From Anastrepha obliqua (lineage: Eukaryota > Arthropoda > Insecta > Diptera > Tephritidae): DNA of 64,000 bases. The notes below the pieces were generated by a model. That model was not told where the DNA came from, did not search any database, and saw only the letters and a program-made list of their open reading frames with translations. Made by a program: the position numbers and the translations under genes. This document shows, piece by piece, positions 22,863 through 34,689 of the stretch; within the stretch, counting starts at the first letter, position 1; each line of letters begins with the position of its first letter. The stretch covers positions 33,692,501 to 33,756,500 of the forward strand of contig NC_072896.1 in NCBI RefSeq assembly GCF_027943255.1. The letters run 5' to 3'.

Positions 22863-25552
22863 AGAACACTGATGCATGGGTTTCATAATTCGTTCCCTGG
22901 TATAACAATGTACTATACATAGGTTAGCAATTGACATTTCGTATGAGGGCGATAAGTAAAAAATATCAGATGTTGCATTAAAAAAAATGTAAAAGCTGAA
23001 CTACTGCCTCTTCAGAGCAAACTCGTAATAAGATACTTTTGAACTAGCAGATTATACCACAGGGTAGCCTTAGAGACACGATTATGTGTGAGCCACCAGA
23101 TACGCAGCGCTCTTTGGAATGCTTTTACACGCGTTTATCATTGTAATATCCTTAGAGAGCTGCGGTATACCATTGCATAATAAAATCCGTAGATAAAAGA
23201 AGTGAAAAATACTGTATAGAAGCAGAAAAAAATAAACAAAAAAAATGTATTAGAAGTGGAATGAGGTAAATGGCAAGTTTTTTGTCGTTTCATGGCGCTA
23301 ACAAAGCATGAGGAATTGAAAAGCGAAAAAAAAATTTGAAAAAGTGAGAAAATTACTCCCACTCATGTTTACATGCCGCTTAGCGACTCAATTAGCTCCT
23401 GTTCGACGGTACGGCTGCAGCTACAATGATACAGATGTATGTATTTAGATATCTAACTATGTACGTATGTATATACCATAGGATACTGCACTCCAACTCT
23501 ACCACTACACCATCGCGTGGCCTCATTGTCCTTTAGTTCTTTTCAGGCTCAACTCGCATTCAACACCAGCATGAATGCCCATTTATTTATATCCACTTGT
23601 GTATGTTCACTTGCGTGCGCTAATTATACCAGAGTGATTATTTCACAGCTTTACTAAGGACTCTTGAGCCGCATTTATGTCAGTGTGATAGCTGATCTTT
23701 TGCTGCCTTCTCTGAACTTCTAAATTCAAAGCGTAATGCGAGTATTGAAAATGCAATTAAATTATTTGCGTTTGCATGCATTTCACTTTTTCTGTACGCT
23801 AGCGCTGAGCTGCAGCCGTTTGCTTTGCAACACTTGACTACGAGTATTCTTTTGACAATTTATTAAATAAGTTTTATATACTCTGCCAAAAGTACTATTG
23901 GCTATCGAGTTGGTGTTCATGGAGATAATTATTAGAGAGAACAAATTTTGACCAGCTATAGGTGATGAGGAAAATACATCGGCTAATGTAAGAGATGATG
24001 CATAGAATGAGGACTAAATTGGCTTAGAAAGGTATTTTTCTCTAAAAAAAAATAAAAAGAAAAATATATTTCTCTTTTATGTTCATCATCATTGTATAAA
24101 AAAAAGTATTCTTAAAATTTGACTATTTTTAAATTTTGTTTTTAATGATTTTTTTATTTTCATATTTTTTTATTATTAAAATTATTTAAATATATTAAAA
24201 TTTGTTTATGATGAGATTCATATAAATAAAAGAGGGTTCAATTACAAGTTTAACTTTCAAAATAAAACGAAAGAAGTACTAGAGTGTCTAGGTGTGGTCA
24301 CAACCGAAATTTTTACACCTTCTTAACACAGATTTTTTTTTAAATTTTTTTTGAAACATTTACGTTGATTTTGCTTGAGAAGATCCCAAGTAAAATTCTC
24401 CAAATAAACCTCTCTTATTAAAGTCGGTTTACTGACGATAGTTTAACGTGACAACGTCATAAGAAAATACTGATGTAATGGTTGCATTTTTCAAAACAAA
24501 ATTTTAATTTTATTTGTTTGATAGATATTTTGTATGGATATAGAGGAGGAGGGAAATGGAATCGCAATGGAATAGGTCAAGTTACATCTACACAAACGTG
24601 AAAAATGACGAAACATTTACCAATTCATGAAAGATATGTTCAATTTCGATTATGCATCAGACGTTAATAAGTCAACAACACTAAGAGGTAACATCATCGA
24701 TTTGCTTTTTTCGAGACACTTTACACTCGAAACACTCCCTTTCATTTCCTACTTTCCCCATCATCTTCCTATTCTCAACAGAGAAATGGTTCCTTATCAT
24801 GCACGCAGGAAGAAGGCATATGCAAATACAAATATGTGAATTTATATATGTACATATGCGCATATACATACACATAATATATATGCTCACTCGAGCAGGA
24901 GAGAGCCAGATGTCGAACGTTGCCGAACGCGGGGGCCGATTGTGCCTCTTTGTCGTTTGTTCCGCGCTCTCGCTTGCAGTGCAAGCAAGATAACGACGCA
25001 TGAGCAAGATAACGACGTTATCACGTCAAAAATAATTTTCTAGAACATTTCAACCTTTTAACGACTCTCCAAATTTGGTTATTGAGGCGGTGTTTCTGGA
25101 AGTAAGGGTCAAAACGACCCTCATGGGAAGTATTAAATATTCTACGCAAATTTTTCCCGTGAAATTTTAATAAATATGGCTTAACGCTTAATTTAGCTCA
25201 AACATATTTTTTAACCATTTTACTAAATTTTTTGAAAACCACTTAGGCAGAAACATGAAAACTTTAGTATTTAGGTCGTGAAAAAATTCGAGCTTACTTT
25301 TACAATTTTCTGAATATATTAACAAGTTATTGCAATTGATATTCATATTTTTGCAGAAGAGGAAGCATAGAAATTTTGAATCTAATAAGTCCAGGCATAT
25401 CAGGAAAGTAAAAGTAGTAGATCAGCTAATTCGGTTTTCTTCTAATTTAATCTGTAAGTATTCTCCAAATAGACAAACTTTGTTTACCTCTTACCTTGTT
25501 GTTCTCTAGAGCAGTGTACTCAGAGAGTGCCCAGTGAGTTCTGGGTTGCCGA
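22863..25552. other. No gene seen; carries an old dispersed repeat
   Basis: Two parts (about 24330-24420 and 25085-25260) resemble consecutive parts of 7120-7440: ATTTTG(T/C)TTGAGAAGA then GTGGTCGAAATGACCCTC against GGGTCAAAACGACCCTC then TTTTTTGAAAA. About 670 bp separates them here, so an insertion split this copy or the 7-kb copy lost it. Confidence 0.5.
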
Positions 25553-25791
25553 CAAGAATGATAGAAAGAAGATTGCGCCCACCAGAGAGAGCGTTACGTC
25601 ACATTGCTGTAGTTTCATTAGAGAGATGTGAAAATGCGAGCAAGAATGCATGAAGAAAAAGAAGTTATACAAACGAGACACGAATAAATTGCACAAGTAT
25701 GACGTCACAAATACAACGATTGTCTCAAATTCGTTGAAAGCAATTTAGCGGTAGGATGATGGACGCCACCTTATTATTCTCTCCATCGTGA
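25553..25791. mobile_element. hAT-like MITE, short copy
   Basis: Starts CAAGAATGATAGAAAGAAGA and ends TTATTCTCTCCATCGTGA; the ends form an imperfect inverted repeat. The 8-bp flanks GTTGCCGA (25545-25552) and GCTGCCGA (25792-25799) differ at one base, which fits an hAT 8-bp target duplication. The same end sequences occur at 39797-40785. Confidence 0.65.
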
Positions 25792-25799
25792 GCTGCCGA

Positions 25800-27179
25800 T
25801 CATTGGCCTAAATAGTTCAAGCAGCAACAAATGCATGCCGCTAATAACTTTGTCAGTTAAAGTTTGACATTATAGAAGTTTAATGCAACAACAAAATACT
25901 TGTCAGTATTGTTTTTTCACTACTACTCCTTCGTAGATGTACCTTTATAAGTATTGAACTTTTTAATCCATTTATCTTTTGCGCTTTTGCTCCATGTCGC
26001 TCGCTATTACTGAAATGCGGCAGCTTCTTCATCTGCAGTGCTGGCGTTCGTCTCTGCGCGGTATCTCCTTACTTGCACAATTCGCACGGAATCCTGGTAT
26101 GGTGAACGTATCATAACAGCGACTAGCGTTGCCGCGTCCTTAGAAATCGTTATGTATGCAAACGCTATTCTTAACGCATATGGCTTTGGAACGGTGTTGT
26201 TGTGTTTTCGGTGCGCTTTAACCTTCAGCGTCTCAACCGAGACTGGTGTTACCTAGAGAATAGTTGAGCTAATTACTCGAGTAAATATAAGTTGGTTACT
26301 ATTTTTGGAACCCCTGATGCTTGGGAGAAAGTTATAGGGTGTCGTGTACAGGCAAGGTGTCGTGGAGAATTGCTTCCCTGCTTACTATATGTGACCCCTA
26401 TATCAGAGTAGAGTGGTTTCGGGTAACAAATTTTCGCAAAGTTTTAACATCTGTGAAGAAATATATTACTTCGGTTGGAGTGGCTTTTATTAAGGACTTT
26501 CTTAATGCCAGTGCTTACCTGGATATAATAAAGTATTAAATTTTCTAAGAGAACTCTGCTTCATGCCATAAGGGGGAAAATATAAGAATGGATCATTTTA
26601 TCAATTACCGATCTCAGTAATTTTATAAAAATGTTATTCAACACTATTACATTAAAGAAGACATCTCCATGAAAAACTTTGCCGAGTACAGTACTAGTCT
26701 AGAGGATCAAAATTTCTATGGAGGGTTTGGGCTTCAGAAATTTTATGCGAAATTCCGAATAATTTATCAAAATTGTTATATATAAAATGACTTCCATAAT
26801 AATTTCTGCCTTAAAACTTCTATAACAGAATGCAACGAGGATTTTTGATTATGCATTTTGGCCCTCTACCTCCTACTTAAAAAGGCGTTTTTAAACATTT
26901 CTCGAAACAGGTGTAATGAAGTTCATTAAAAACGGCAGTTAAAGGATTAAATTATTCCGCAAAAATTTTAAACAGACAATTTAAAAGGGGAGGCGGGGAT
27001 CGCCAAAGATGAAGCTCTTACTTCAGTTCAAGCTGATTAATCAAAACCTCACGAAGAATCTACGCGCTATCTCGGCAAGACTTTCAGCTGATCTTTAGTG
27101 GCTCTCACGTGATATGGATTGAAACACATTTTATTGCAGCTGAATGAATTCCACTAAGGAACAAAGCAAAATTAAAAGA
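25800..27179. other. No supported gene
   Basis: AT-rich except for a GC-richer island at 26020-26260 whose frames (72 aa plus; a similar length minus) match no family I recognise. Confidence 0.4.
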
Positions 27180-27181
27180 TT

Positions 27182-27480
27182 TTAAAGTATGCTGGCCAGA
27201 CATGAAGCTGAGATGCCTAAATGTTGAGAACGTCGAAATATCGATGTTGAAGTCGATGTTGAGGGTTCTTCAGCAACACTTTGCTCTACTGTAGTAATAG
27301 TATTTCCAACAGAACCTCCAGTTTTTGATCTGCCAGTTCTTTTACTATCTTCCTCAGAACCAGTTTCTAGAAAATTTTCCACCAATTATTGAATTCTTGA
27401 CTCATTTTGTATGATTATTTCCAACGAACAAATCAGGAATTTTACGATTTGTTGTTCTTAACGATCGACCATTTTCATAA
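27182..27480 (-). mobile_element. DD41D transposon N-terminal remnant
   Basis: The minus-strand frame has NFLETGSEEDSKRTGRSKTG, EQSVAEEPSTSTSTSIFRRS and QHLGISASCLASIL, the DUF4817 linker and second HTH seen in the 9757 protein (TSTRGRATQMGISRRSLQRIL). Upstream frames to 27480 give KIIETCYENGRSLRTTNRK, the first HTH. No catalytic region remains. Confidence 0.7.
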
Positions 27481-27499
27481 CAAGTTTCAATAATTTTAT

Positions 27500-29230
27500 C
27501 GCGTTGGACAAGTCCAAGCGCTCAGTCAGGATACCATTGTACTACACTCGGATAGATTTCAATAGAAAGAATAGAGAGATAGGAAAGATAAAATGTGGGT
27601 GATAAGTTGGAAAAATTAGTTTGAGGTAAATCTTCCACAATTCTCTTGGATTCACTGATGAATTTTAAGAGATCCGGAAGAGGAAGAGTAAGAATTTTAT
27701 CCATACTCAGTATATCGCAACCTAATATGATAAGTCTGATTCTGGAAAACGCCGGACAGCTACAGAGAAAATGCTCTGCAATGTCGTCTTCCTCAAGACA
27801 GGATAGATATATCGCTGTTTTCTGTCGAGTTTCAGAAGAAATGTCGCTATTTTGCGGTTTGGTTCTTTCACAAAGCACTTGGCTATTCTGCACGAGTTCA
27901 ATCTAGACCAATGGCTTCTATAGGCAGACCTCATGAAGTCGTCAATCCATAGTTGAGTCGATGCAGAATTGACACCCATAATGTATTCAGGACCTAGTGT
28001 TGTACTTTCAGAAACCGTTTATCAGCCAATTCATCTCCTGTAATACGTCAATGTACAGGCACCCATATAAGACAAACTTTGTTGTATTTTGCAACACTGT
28101 TCTGTTTTGTCTTACACTCACCAACTAACTAGGAAGATCAGCGTGGGTTAGCAAGGGCTTTCAGTACAGCTTGACTGTCACTAGAAATTACAATACTGCT
28201 ACCCCTCCATTTTTTCTGAATTATCCAGTATGCCACATTCAAGATGGCATAGACTTCCGTAAAGAATACTGTGACCATCTGTCCTGTGGCATAGGAGTAC
28301 TTAAAGTCTTCGTCTAAGTACCATCCAGATCCGCTACCATCACTGGTTTTGGATCTGTCGGTGTAGAAAGTGTGCCGAATATCCCATAAATAGGTTCTCT
28401 GAACTTAACCATTGATCTTTATCTGGGATCAAAACATCATACTCCTAACCGAAGCTAACGAAAATCACCCGATTGCTCACTGGTATCGAGAACAGTGTGC
28501 ACCGCTCCGACAACTGGTGGTATATCTGACCACTGTTACTGGCCCGTGCTTTCTTCATTTCCCCAAAATCCGTTTAACTTGAGCCTGTACGCCACCTTCA
28601 TCGCTTCCTTTCGAATTTGAAGATATAGAGGTTGCAAGCTCAGAGCTTTTCTTTCTCTTACACTATCAGAGGACTTTTAGTGTTTGAGAGACCTTCTGCT
28701 CGACGTGCTCCTTTCACGAAAGCTTACTATCTAGGGTTACTCCTAAGTATTTAACCTCATAAGACAGGTAGAGTATTATTCCTTTCAATGTGGGTAGTAA
28801 CAGGCCTTCCATATTGCGTTTCTTAGTCAAAAGCACTAAAGTACTTTTTATAAGATTCACTGAAAGACCATGCAATTCTAACCAATGCTCAATCTTATTT
28901 AGAGCTACCTGCATTTTATTGCATATAACTTCATGTGATCGTCCTGAGATTAATACGCACACATCGTCTGAGTAGGCTTGGATGTATCCAATTTCCTGCA
29001 GATCATTAATAAGACAGTCCACAACAAAGCACCAAAGTAGGGCAGAGAGTACACCGCCCTATGGGCAACCCTTCTTAACCTCAACCTTGACTTCGTCGCT
29101 TTTTCTATCTATTGTAAGCAGCCTTTTGGATAGCACAGAGTGAATCTATCTGACAATTATTTCTTCTATTCCATAAGTTCTGATAGAAGAGCACATATAG
29201 TCACAGGTAGTGGCCAAATTATTTCGTAAA
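27500..29230 (-). mobile_element. RNase H-bearing LINE ORF2 remnant
   Basis: Minus-strand frames in order: CDYMCSSIRTYGIEEIIVRQ, GCP-x-GGVLSALLWCFVVD, IQAYSDDVCVLI (YADD changed to YSDD), VKYLGVTLDSKLS, RNase H pieces (YTDRSKTSDGSGSGW, FFTEVYAI, SSDSQAVLKAL, LIWVPVH), then LWIDDFMRSAYRSHW, EEDDIAEHFLCSCPAFSRIR and a tail ending QWYPD. It matches the intact ORF2 at 57844-60499 in layout. The 3' end shares GTGTAGTACAATGG with that element. Numerous stops and frameshifts; endonuclease absent. Confidence 0.85.
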
Positions 29231-29479
29231 AATTGCAGAACAGTTCCATACATGACTACAAGCAATTTTTCGCCCAATGAATTCAATGCAAGATTTTCAT
29301 CACGTAACATGAAAACGGCAAAATTTTTAAAACTTTTGTTCCAATTAATCTTTCTAATTTTTATATAAAACCTCAAAGAACATTTTTAATTATATATTGA
29401 TGTATAGATAAAAGAGCTACTTTTACAAAAAAAAAAAACTCATTCTATAAATCCTTATACATTCTCCAGTTCAATTTTT

Positions 29480-29990
29480 CCTTTGCATTCAGCAGCACTA
29501 CGCCTAAAAATAGATATCACACAAGAAACAAAAACCCGTAACGACTTCATTCCCATCATTCAGCCACTCAACTACCTGCCACAAACCACCATCATGAAGC
29601 AAGCATCGCCATTCAACAATCCACCAATCCACCATAACCGCCACAACGCTTATCGCCTCGTTTTTGCTATCGTTGACACACGCAAAGTGATAAGAGTGAA
29701 AATCCATTAAATTTTCCACGGTTAATTAAACGCAAACAACCAGCGCAGTGCGTGTGCAATGATTTCACCGACAGTAATAGCAACAAAAACAACAATAACA
29801 AGAAAACCAACAATGCAGTGTACCTGGTTTGCCACACTTCTACGGCAGCGGCGGCGGCGGCGGCGGGTTTTTCCAATTCAAGTAAAGCGGGGCAGACCGA
29901 GACAAACCGACAATCGGAAAACCGAAATGTGGTGACCTCACAGCGGAGCAAAGCATATGGCACTGTGCAAATTTACACATACACATGAAC
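29480..29990 (+). other. Possible host exon or UTR with Asn-rich and Ala-repeat coding potential
   Basis: GC-richer, CA-rich DNA. A 79-codon plus frame (29752-29988) has Asn/Lys-rich sequence followed by a run of seven Ala encoded by GCG/GGC triplets (29843-29865). Such homopolymers are common in fly developmental genes, and a CAA-GTAAAG donor-like site lies near 29881. No acceptor, domain or partner exon was found, so it may be non-coding. Confidence 0.2.
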
Positions 29991-31135
29991 TACATCCTAT
30001 ATATAGATATATAGATGTGTATATGTGAGGCCACTTGCAATATTCTTCATGCCAGCCAATAACTGCAGCTGTAATTTCGTGTTTTCCACATTAAAGTTTT
30101 TCGTAGTTGATTAAGTTTCACTTTAAGGCTAACAGATTTTATTGGTTGCTGCTGACTGACTACATATTTATCTAACTTAGTGCAAAGCATATCTTTTTAC
30201 TCATCGCTTTCTTCTCTTTATCGCACTGTGTGTCACCTTTGGTTCTAAAGTGATGAAAAGACGACTTTCTACTGCGTGGTTTATTTTTTACTTATTTGTT
30301 TTTGCTTTCAGACGCCTCACATTTACTTAAGCATCAATCAGTTAATCGGTATGTATGTGTGTTGGTATGCAAGAGTGGGTGTGGCAACACTTTTCTCTGT
30401 GCGCCCCACAACATCTTTGTGAGATTGTCAAGATTGCGTTGGCTGTAAAGTGAATGGCGTGCAGGGAGGGGCAAAGCGCGTTGACGGCAATGAACTGCAT
30501 GGAAACCAATTTTCTTAATTGACTTATTGGTTTCCAAACAGTTTTCTTAAATGTAAAGAGACGAGGAATGGAAAAGTGAAGAAAGGGAATGGCTTCTCAT
30601 GACATCCTACATCGTTACGAGCGCTGAGCCACAGCTGTTTGGGTATTGAAAAAGGTGCAAATATTGCTTACAGTTAACGAAGGTAAGTGAAATTCTAGTG
30701 CAAGAATTGGGCAAAATTATTGTGGTAATTTAACGATTTAATAAAGAAGTTTAAGTATCGACAACAAATTTATATTTGTTTGGCATTCCATTCTCGGCAG
30801 TCATTCACTTCTTTTTTTTGAAGCAAAAATCGTTTTCTCTAAACAATAGAGGTTTGTAACCTGAGCTGGCCGACACCAATAGACTGTAGATGCGACGTCA
30901 ATAATCTGTAGTTTATTGTGCAGTCTCTGGTGTCAAATGAAGTTCTACGATTGAGCAGACCCTGTAACATTTTATTATCAATCGTTAATGAAATTCTTCA
31001 GTGCGTTGTAGCGAGTTTTGACAGATGCGTTAATCCTTCACTGCCGGCTCTCAAGTATCTATTTAATGGCCAAATTTGAAACAACTGTAACGCCAGATTA
31101 GCTGAGGCTATCCACGCTATACAAAAAAGTAGCCT
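29991..31135. other. No gene seen
   Basis: AT-rich intergenic DNA with short ATAT tracts near 30000; nothing recognisable. Confidence 0.5.
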
Positions 31136-31485
31136 GGAGGTCCTGTAGCAGACGATTCCTTGCCATCCACAAAAGCTCGACCTTTCACAGATTTCCATGA
31201 GCTGAACTTTGCGACAAGATTCCGCTGATTCAAAAGTTAAAAAATTGACTGAGACTTAGGAGGCCCTTACTCAGACGATTTCTTGGCTTGTACTCGACTT
31301 TTTATAGACCTCGATGTGCTGAATTTTGCGACAAGATTCCGCTGACTAAGAAGTTAAAAATTTGATTAAGATTCAGGAGGTCCTGTATCAGACGATTTCT
31401 TTCACAGATTTCGATGAGCTGAATTTTGCGAGAAGATTCCGCTGACTCAGAAGTTTTACATTTGTTAGCTGACTGAACTTCGGAG
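31136..31485. repeat. Three imperfect tandem copies, unit 108-123 bp
   Basis: Units at 31136-31258, 31259-31375 and 31376-31485 each run GGAGG(T/C)CCT..., CAGACGATT(C/T)CTT, GA(T/G)(G/C)TGCTGAA(C/T)TTTGCGA, AAGATTCCGCTGA and AAGTT. Unit 3 lacks about 15 bp near its start. No ORF spans them meaningfully. Confidence 0.8.
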
Positions 31486-31923
31486 TATTAGGTAGATGAT
31501 ACCGGTTTTGGCTGAAAAAACAGCTCTAGCGACGAGGTTTATTTTCGGATTAATAGCTAAGTGAGCACGCAATTGTGCCATTTATGAGGAAGCTTCAGCA
31601 CGTAGGAACTCCAACAGGTGGTAAGCTATCCACAAAACCTAAATTTTGGCTTAAAATTTGGGCTGCCGTCGTCACTCATCCGCACTTCTTCGAAAACTAC
31701 GTGGTAAAGCCATTGCCGTCAATAAAAAGAGCTATGTTTCGAAGGTCACTAATTTTCTTTGAATCAAATAGCACCAAAATCACGGTGGACAGTCTGCGTA
31801 AGTGAGTCATTCGCTGAGGGTATGTGAATTTTCCAACAAAACCGTGCAATCAAATCCGCTAGACTCTTTCTCGTGAGGTTTTCTTAAGTCGAAGGTCTTT
31901 GTGAATTAGCGGCAATCAATCAG

Positions 31924-32235
31924 CCGTTACTGCCGAATGGCTTGATGCGTAACAACCATTCGCAGTACGTAGGTTGAAATCTCCATGCATGAACAGCAAA
32001 ATGATAGAAAAAGTTATTCTCTAATAGCAGGCTTCCCTCGGTAAGTAATGGCAAACCGCCGAGTGTATTTCTGTCATGAAAAATCTAATCATAAAAAACC
32101 ATTTGCTATTCGGAGTCGCCTTAAAATGGTACGTCCCTCCATTTGTCGAACAATACCAAGGCGCACGTCATAAATATGAGGAGAAGCTCGGCCAAATATC
32201 TAGCAGAAATGTAAGCGCCAATTATTTATTTATTT
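31924..32235 (+). mobile_element. tRNA-derived SINE, copy B (degraded)
   Basis: The head GTTACTGCCGAATGGCTTGATGCGT is followed by a B-box-like GGTTGAAATCT, then CCCTCGGTAAGTAATGGCAAACC, GCCGAGTGTATTTCTGTCATG, TTCGGAGTCG and the AAGCGCCAATTA tail, collinear with the copy at 48391. Heavily substituted. Confidence 0.8.
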
Positions 32236-32374
32236 AATCGGAATCCATAAAGTCCACATAACCTAGACATTTGCTGACATTCAGCCGAATCTATGCAGCT
32301 AAGTCAAAGTAAATTTGTGCTTTCAAGCCCGAGTCATCTTGCGAAGCCAAGGCGAATACTTGTGCATTATTATA

Positions 32375-32905
32375 TTCGATATATGTATGAATAAGTTCGT
32401 GCGGTTTTTTTTCGAAATTTGAATTTCGGATCATTCCCATGGCTTTTAAACGTTTGGAAATGGTTGATTGATCAACTCCCAAAGTTTTTGCAACCTCTTC
32501 TTGCGTTTGAGCCGGATCTTGATCGAGCAATTCCTCCAATTCGGTATCCATGAACTTTGGCGGCGCGGCCAAAATCACCACTTTTAAAGCGTGCAAACCA
32601 CTTCTGGCACGTTCGCTCAGCTAGAGCATGCTCACCATAAACTTCCACCAAGATACGATGACTTTCGGCTGCTTTTTTCTTCATATTAAAGAATTCCCCG
32701 CAAAAACACATTATTTGGCACGAAATTCAACATTTTCAAGTGTGGTAAAAATATTGTTGTTTACGCTTCAAATAAAAAACTTATACTGACGTTTGTGCCT
32801 TACGACAGTAGCTCTCCAATGAATGTTTGGAAATGTGGATCGATGGAATAATAATCAAGTTACGCCATCTGTTGTAAAACCGCACGAACTTATCCATAGA
32901 CCGAA
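32375..32905 (-). mobile_element. Deleted mariner (531 bp)
   Basis: TA dinucleotides flank ends that both read TTCG...ATAAGTTCGTGCGG inward. The minus strand encodes only the mariner N-terminus in two frames: KKKAAESHRILVEVYGEHAL, ERTCQKWFARFKSGDFG, then PAQTQEEVAKTLGVDQSTIS and KRLKAMGMI. The frame then jumps to the 3' end, so the catalytic domain is deleted. A non-autonomous deletion derivative, mobile only in trans. Confidence 0.85.
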
Positions 32906-32909
32906 TACG

Positions 32910-33650
32910 TGAATCATACGATCCAAAAAAGATTTTAGTTGACATCCCACACAGAGCGTATTTTATTTCATTTCCGATGAGCGAACTCTATAATTTGAGT
33001 TATGAAAACTAGTGCACATGCCGATCTTTGCTCCAGCTAAATTTGTTTTGGGAATAGGCGAATCAGCGAGTTATGCACCGGAAGATACCATACGAATATT
33101 ATGACATTTTCAAAAAACTAAAAATAGAAGCTATTCAATTATTTTGTTGCTCTATAATTTTTGCCCATTTTCCGGGCGGTTTCATAATTCCGTGATTGAA
33201 AAGGTAAACTACTTTTCCAGCTCATTTTAACAAGCCTTCCTTGGACCAGTTTTATAAGACCAATAAGACAATTCTGAAATTTGTTTATGTTGAAAAGGTG
33301 ATAAACACCTTGGGCTAACTTTCTTTTTGCAGTGAATACCATAGCACATCTCAACCGCACCCCTCAAGGGTTCTGTCATGCCATTTAAGATATGTGCTGA
33401 AGTTGTTTTGCTTTTTCATCAATTCTGGCCACCTTTGGCCGACAACACAAAACAATTTGATCAGTTTCTGACATTAGAGGTCAGAATTAAGTATTTGTAC
33501 CGGTGAGCCAGCTAATAGTGGGTTATTTGCTTGATATGCAACTGAATTAGGAGTTTTAGAGTAGAAACACACTCGCAGGAGTGTCATTAGCAACCGAGGA
33601 AGAGCCGGTATTGGAATAAACTTTTTCCTTTATTTGATGCTTCATGTCCG
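32910..33650. other. No gene seen
   Basis: Short open frames only; a 73-aa minus frame at 33139-33360 has no recognised domain. Confidence 0.5.
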
Positions 33651-33651
33651 G

Positions 33652-33727
33652 AGTTTTGAACTCGGGCACCTGAGTACTACCGAATGGTAGTCACGCACCA
33701 ACTCTTTTGGCTATGGCGGTCGCCTAA
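33652..33727 (-). mobile_element. SINE head fragment, copy C
   Basis: GAACTCGGGCAC, then CTACCGAATGGTAGTCACGCA, CCAACTCTTTTGGCTATGGCG and GTCGCC is the reversed tRNA-like head of the SINE family, with B-box remnant, conserved CCGAATGG stem and A box. The body is missing. Confidence 0.7.
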
Positions 33728-33839
33728 TACCCATCTAAAGTACTCCTTTGTTAACCCGTATTCAGTGCATGCTTTTGTTCTCAGTTTTAGCACGATTTTA
33801 CAGATCCCTCTACCCTTAAACTATTATTTATGTTGCTAG

Positions 33840-34610
33840 TTTGTTCGTATGCTGCTTCTAAATTATGCCGTATTATATCGCGTAAGCAACCAGAAAATCG
33901 TGTGGTTATTTACTCCGGCTGTTGATTCTCTCGATGATGTAATTATGGTACCCAAGTAGCGGAATTCCACAACCTGTTCGTTAACCTTTCCATACGTTAC
34001 GAGCTTACACCTGAGCGGCTATTTAGATATTGTCATGCTCTTTGTCTTGGTTCTGGTATCTGCTTATTGAATGCAAAATCAGTTTAAGAGGCAAAGTCCG
34101 AATTTATAAAACATGCGTTCGACCAGTACTCACCTATGCCGTTGAAACGAGTACAACTGCAACACAACAAGCAATGAACAAGGTTCTCATGCGAAATGAA
34201 GGGATTAGAGGGATGTAAGTATATATACTAAAGTCGTCCCTCGACGAAAAAAACTAATACTTTGTAAGTCTCTTATTAAGCTCGACCTATTGCAGGTCGC
34301 AGAAACGTGGACGATGGCAACATCCGATGAAACGCCTTTCTGCAAAAGGTTTTTGGACCTTTTCACGTTGCTGACGGGGATTTTCGCACGGTATGGAACA
34401 ATGAGCTGTATGAGCTTTATGGCCAAATAAATAAATATGGAACAGCGAATAAAGATTCAGCGTCTTCGTCGGCTGGGTCATGTCATCCGAATGGACACAA
34501 GCAGATCTGAAAGTATTCGATGTGGTACCAGCTGGTGGTTGCAGCGAGCGGGGAAAGCCTCTGTTGCATTAGAGAGATCAGGGGCTTGTGCCATCTCAAA
34601 TGTGCATGCT
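33840..34610 (+). mobile_element. LINE RT fragment with a 5' inversion (twin priming)
   Basis: The direct part (34062-34610, plus) reads ISLRGKVRIYKTCVRPVLTY, then HVADGDFRTVWNNELYELYG, RIKIQRLRRLGHVIRMDTSR and, after a shift, KVFDVVPAGGCSERGK. The part that should precede it lies inverted on the minus strand at 34058-33840: TKTKSMTIS, KLVTYGKVNEQVVEFRYLGT, then FSGCLRDIIRHN. In the family, LRDIIW-R-N is followed directly by K-x-x-SLRGKVRIYKT, so the halves meet end to end with the 5' half flipped, the typical product of twin-primed LINE insertion. Frameshifts show age. Confidence 0.8.
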
Positions 34611-34689
34611 TAAGTCAGTTATGTATTATATAATTTTTCCTATCTACAACTCGAATGAATTTAACAAAAAAATTGGAGTAACGCCAGTT

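Noticed and set aside
26038..26256. Open frames in a GC-richer island
   Set aside because: No domain, splice partner or second copy found in the window; insufficient for a gene call.
31575..31805. Frame with a H-F-F-E-N string resembling the DD41D strand before V-T-V-N-G
   Set aside because: Only a few residues match and no catalytic Asp region follows.
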